From Oceanicella sp. SM1341 (lineage in GTDB: Bacteria; Pseudomonadota; Alphaproteobacteria; Rhodobacterales; Rhodobacteraceae), in NCBI RefSeq assembly GCF_003448965.1, contig NZ_QRGC01000010.1:94142-158141 (forward strand): 64,000 nt of DNA, read 5' to 3'. Positions 61,287-64,000 of this stretch are shown here, in pieces. A model generated the notes under the pieces. The model did not search any database and was not told the DNA's origin. It was given only the letters and a program-made list of their open reading frames with translations. The translations under genes and the position numbers were made by a program. Positions within the stretch are counted from its first letter, which is position 1. The number at the start of each line of letters is the position of its first letter.

Positions 61287-62120
61287 TTACTGCGAGATGG
61301 CGATCGTGGCGCGGCGGTTGCGGGCCTCGCGCACGTTCGGGCCGGTGTCGACCGCGGGCTCGGTCCAGGAGCGGCCGGCCGTGGTGATGGTGCCGGTGGT
61401 CACGCCCTCGGCCGAACCGCGCGACAGGATCGCGTTGCGGACGGTGTTGGCGCGGCGCTCGGACAGGGTCTGGTTGTACTGGAGCGAACCGACGGTGTCG
61501 GTGTGGCCCACGACCGAGACGAGCGGGGTGGTGTAGCTCTTCAGCGCGTCGACGACCTGGTCGATCACTTCGGAACCGGCGTCGGTGAGGTCGTAACGGT
61601 CGAAGCCGAAGTAGACCACGTAGTCGCCCGGAGCGGCGCCCTTACAGGCGGCGAGCGCCTCGTCGAGCATCGCTTTCGCGTCGTCGGTGTTGATGCAGAC
61701 GCCCGAGTAATCGGTCATCGACTCGAGGTACTGGTCCCACATGGCCTGCGCCTTGGCGCACTCGGCCGGGCGGGCTGCCTTGTTGGCGGCCACGGTCGCG
61801 ACGACGTCCTCGTAGAGGCCCGCCGGCGCGGACACGCCGAGCTCTTCCGGGGTCCAGGCCGGGGCGCTGCCGGAAGCGGCGGCTTCGGACTTGGACACGT
61901 AGGCGGTCGCATCCATCCAGTTGACGTCCTGGGTCGCCGACCGGGTTGCGAGAGCCTGGTATTCCCGAGCCAGCGCAGAGTCAAAATCGCTCCCCGAGAT
62001 GGTCTCGCCCAGGTAGTTTTCTGCCGTGAAGGTGCCGCCCAGGTTTGCGCCGGGGAGCGAGCTGCACCCTGCGAGCGCGACCACTGCGCCGGCCATCATC
62101 AAACGGGAAATCGCTTTCAT
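61287..62120 (-). CDS. OmpA family peptidoglycan-associated lipoprotein
   Basis: 277 aa. A lipoprotein signal with lipobox LAGC (Cys19 in VVALAGCSS) leads into a middle domain with paired cysteines (AECAKA; GVCINTD; AACKGA). The C-terminal OmpA domain (YVVYFGFDRYDLTDAGSEVIDQVV, VVGHTDTVGS, NQTLSERRANTVRNAIL, NRRATIAI) binds peptidoglycan. ATG 62120 with GGAGAGAGGG upstream. Likely an abundant outer-membrane lipoprotein; close to Pal in its C-terminal domain but not in a tol operon. Confidence 0.9.
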   Translation of the reverse strand: MKAISRLMMAGAVVALAGCSSLPGANLGGTFTAENYLGETISGSDFDSALAREYQALATRSATQDVNWMDATAYVSKSEAAASGSAPAWTPEELGVSAPAGLYEDVVATVAANKAARPAECAKAQAMWDQYLESMTDYSGVCINTDDAKAMLDEALAACKGAAPGDYVVYFGFDRYDLTDAGSEVIDQVVDALKSYTTPLVSVVGHTDTVGSLQYNQTLSERRANTVRNAILSRGSAEGVTTGTITTAGRSWTEPAVDTGPNVREARNRRATIAISQ

Positions 62121-62455
62121 CCCTCTCTCCGTCTCTCTCAAGTTGTGCAGCACTTGAACGGCTGCCACTCTGGTGTGTCATGCCGGGAACAGTGCCCCCG
62201 GCGTCGGCTCAAGGTTCGACAACGTGCGAGTCTGCAACGTGCTGGTCTGCGACGCTCACCCTGCCGGACGTGACATAGGTTAGTGTGTAGCTCGCACACA
62301 TCAAATCCACAACAGAACTTTGACCGAACCCCGTCCGAGGAAAGAGCTTTTTCACCGGTTTATGCACAGAAGTTCAGCGGGTGAGACAATCTTGCAACGG
62401 GTATCGCGGCCATCGGGGCCCGTGTGCCCCGATGTATACCGGCACGGGAGCGTGG
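62121..62455. other. divergent regulatory region with a DnaA-box match
   Basis: 335 bp, with a clearly AT-richer part (62270-62400). It contains TTATGCACA (62360-62368), a perfect match to the DnaA box TTATNCACA, and a looser inverse copy near 62308. A 9-bp hairpin (62411-62419 with 62426-62434) lies in the leader of the response regulator gene. Promoters of both divergent genes must be here. Confidence 0.5.
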
Positions 62456-63877
<1,422 letters not shown>

Positions 63878-64000
63878 CGCCCGCGACGGGCGGAAATGCA
63901 TGCCGTGCGCGGGCCGGGCAGCAGGCGCAGCCCCTCCCGCCCGCGGCGGGCGGGCGCGGGCAGAGCGCCGCCCGGCCCGGCCGGCGCTGGCCCGGCCCCT
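63878..64000. other. right end of window, no feature seen
   Basis: 123 bp of very GC-rich sequence with CCCGCCCGC / GCGGGCGGG-type repeats around 63940-63955. No T tract and no supported reading frame. Confidence 0.4.

Overview
This is a GC-rich alphaproteobacterial chromosome segment, almost certainly from the Rhodobacteraceae (roseobacter/Rhodobacter group). The evidence is a complete RcGTA-type gene transfer agent cluster, a heterotetrameric sarcosine oxidase operon, a CcmI plus RuvX pair, an RpoH with an RpoH box, and a primase/RpoD pair, all with strong G/C third-position bias. No rRNA, tRNA, CRISPR array, insertion sequence or integrase was recognised.

Layout. 0-1.4 kb: the 5' end of ruvX (cut by the window edge) and ccmI on the minus strand. 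1.7-7.2 kb: soxB, a 50-aa membrane microprotein gene, soxD, soxA and soxG, for oxidative demethylation of sarcosine. 7.2-9.2 kb: a serralysin-like RTX protein carrying a nidogen-like domain, whose zinc site has been lost. 9.4-11.6 kb: amino-acid ABC transporter binding protein and two permeases, with no ATPase gene beside them. 11.6-13.2 kb: four tandem modules, each with a conserved 55-nt upstream block, a 53-57 aa arginine-rich ORF, a CCTCCC box and a strong terminator. 13.3-16.8 kb: rRNA methyltransferase, PIN protein, TetR regulator, beta-carbonic anhydrase.

16.8-24.4 kb: housekeeping genes. dnaB and rplI-rpsR-rpsF are on the minus strand; fabD, fabG, acpP, fabF and mltG are on the plus strand. 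24.5-39.5 kb: the gene transfer agent cluster, from small terminase to a DUF2793 tail gene, in one direction with many 4- to 8-nt overlaps. It is preceded by a near-consensus promoter followed at once by an intrinsic terminator and a possible 27-aa leader peptide. 39.6-45.9 kb: NAD synthetase, a secreted protein with about 19 MORN repeats, a small zincin, gltX and a TrpD2-like gene.

46.3-55.4 kb: an AraC regulator divergent from a fosmidomycin-resistance-type MFS gene, dnaG-rpoD, a membrane protein divergent from rluD with overlapping start codons, and rpoH. 55.7-63.9 kb: an Old Yellow Enzyme divergent from its probable HxlR regulator across an 11-bp inverted repeat, two zinc peptidases, an OmpA-type lipoprotein and a sigma-54-dependent response regulator.

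The parts most worth following up are the four-copy small-ORF/terminator array, the pseudo-serralysin with a nidogen insertion, and the promoter-terminator-leader arrangement in front of the gene transfer agent. Starts were chosen by ribosome-binding sites, overlaps and family knowledge. No database search was possible, so family names rest on recognised motifs.
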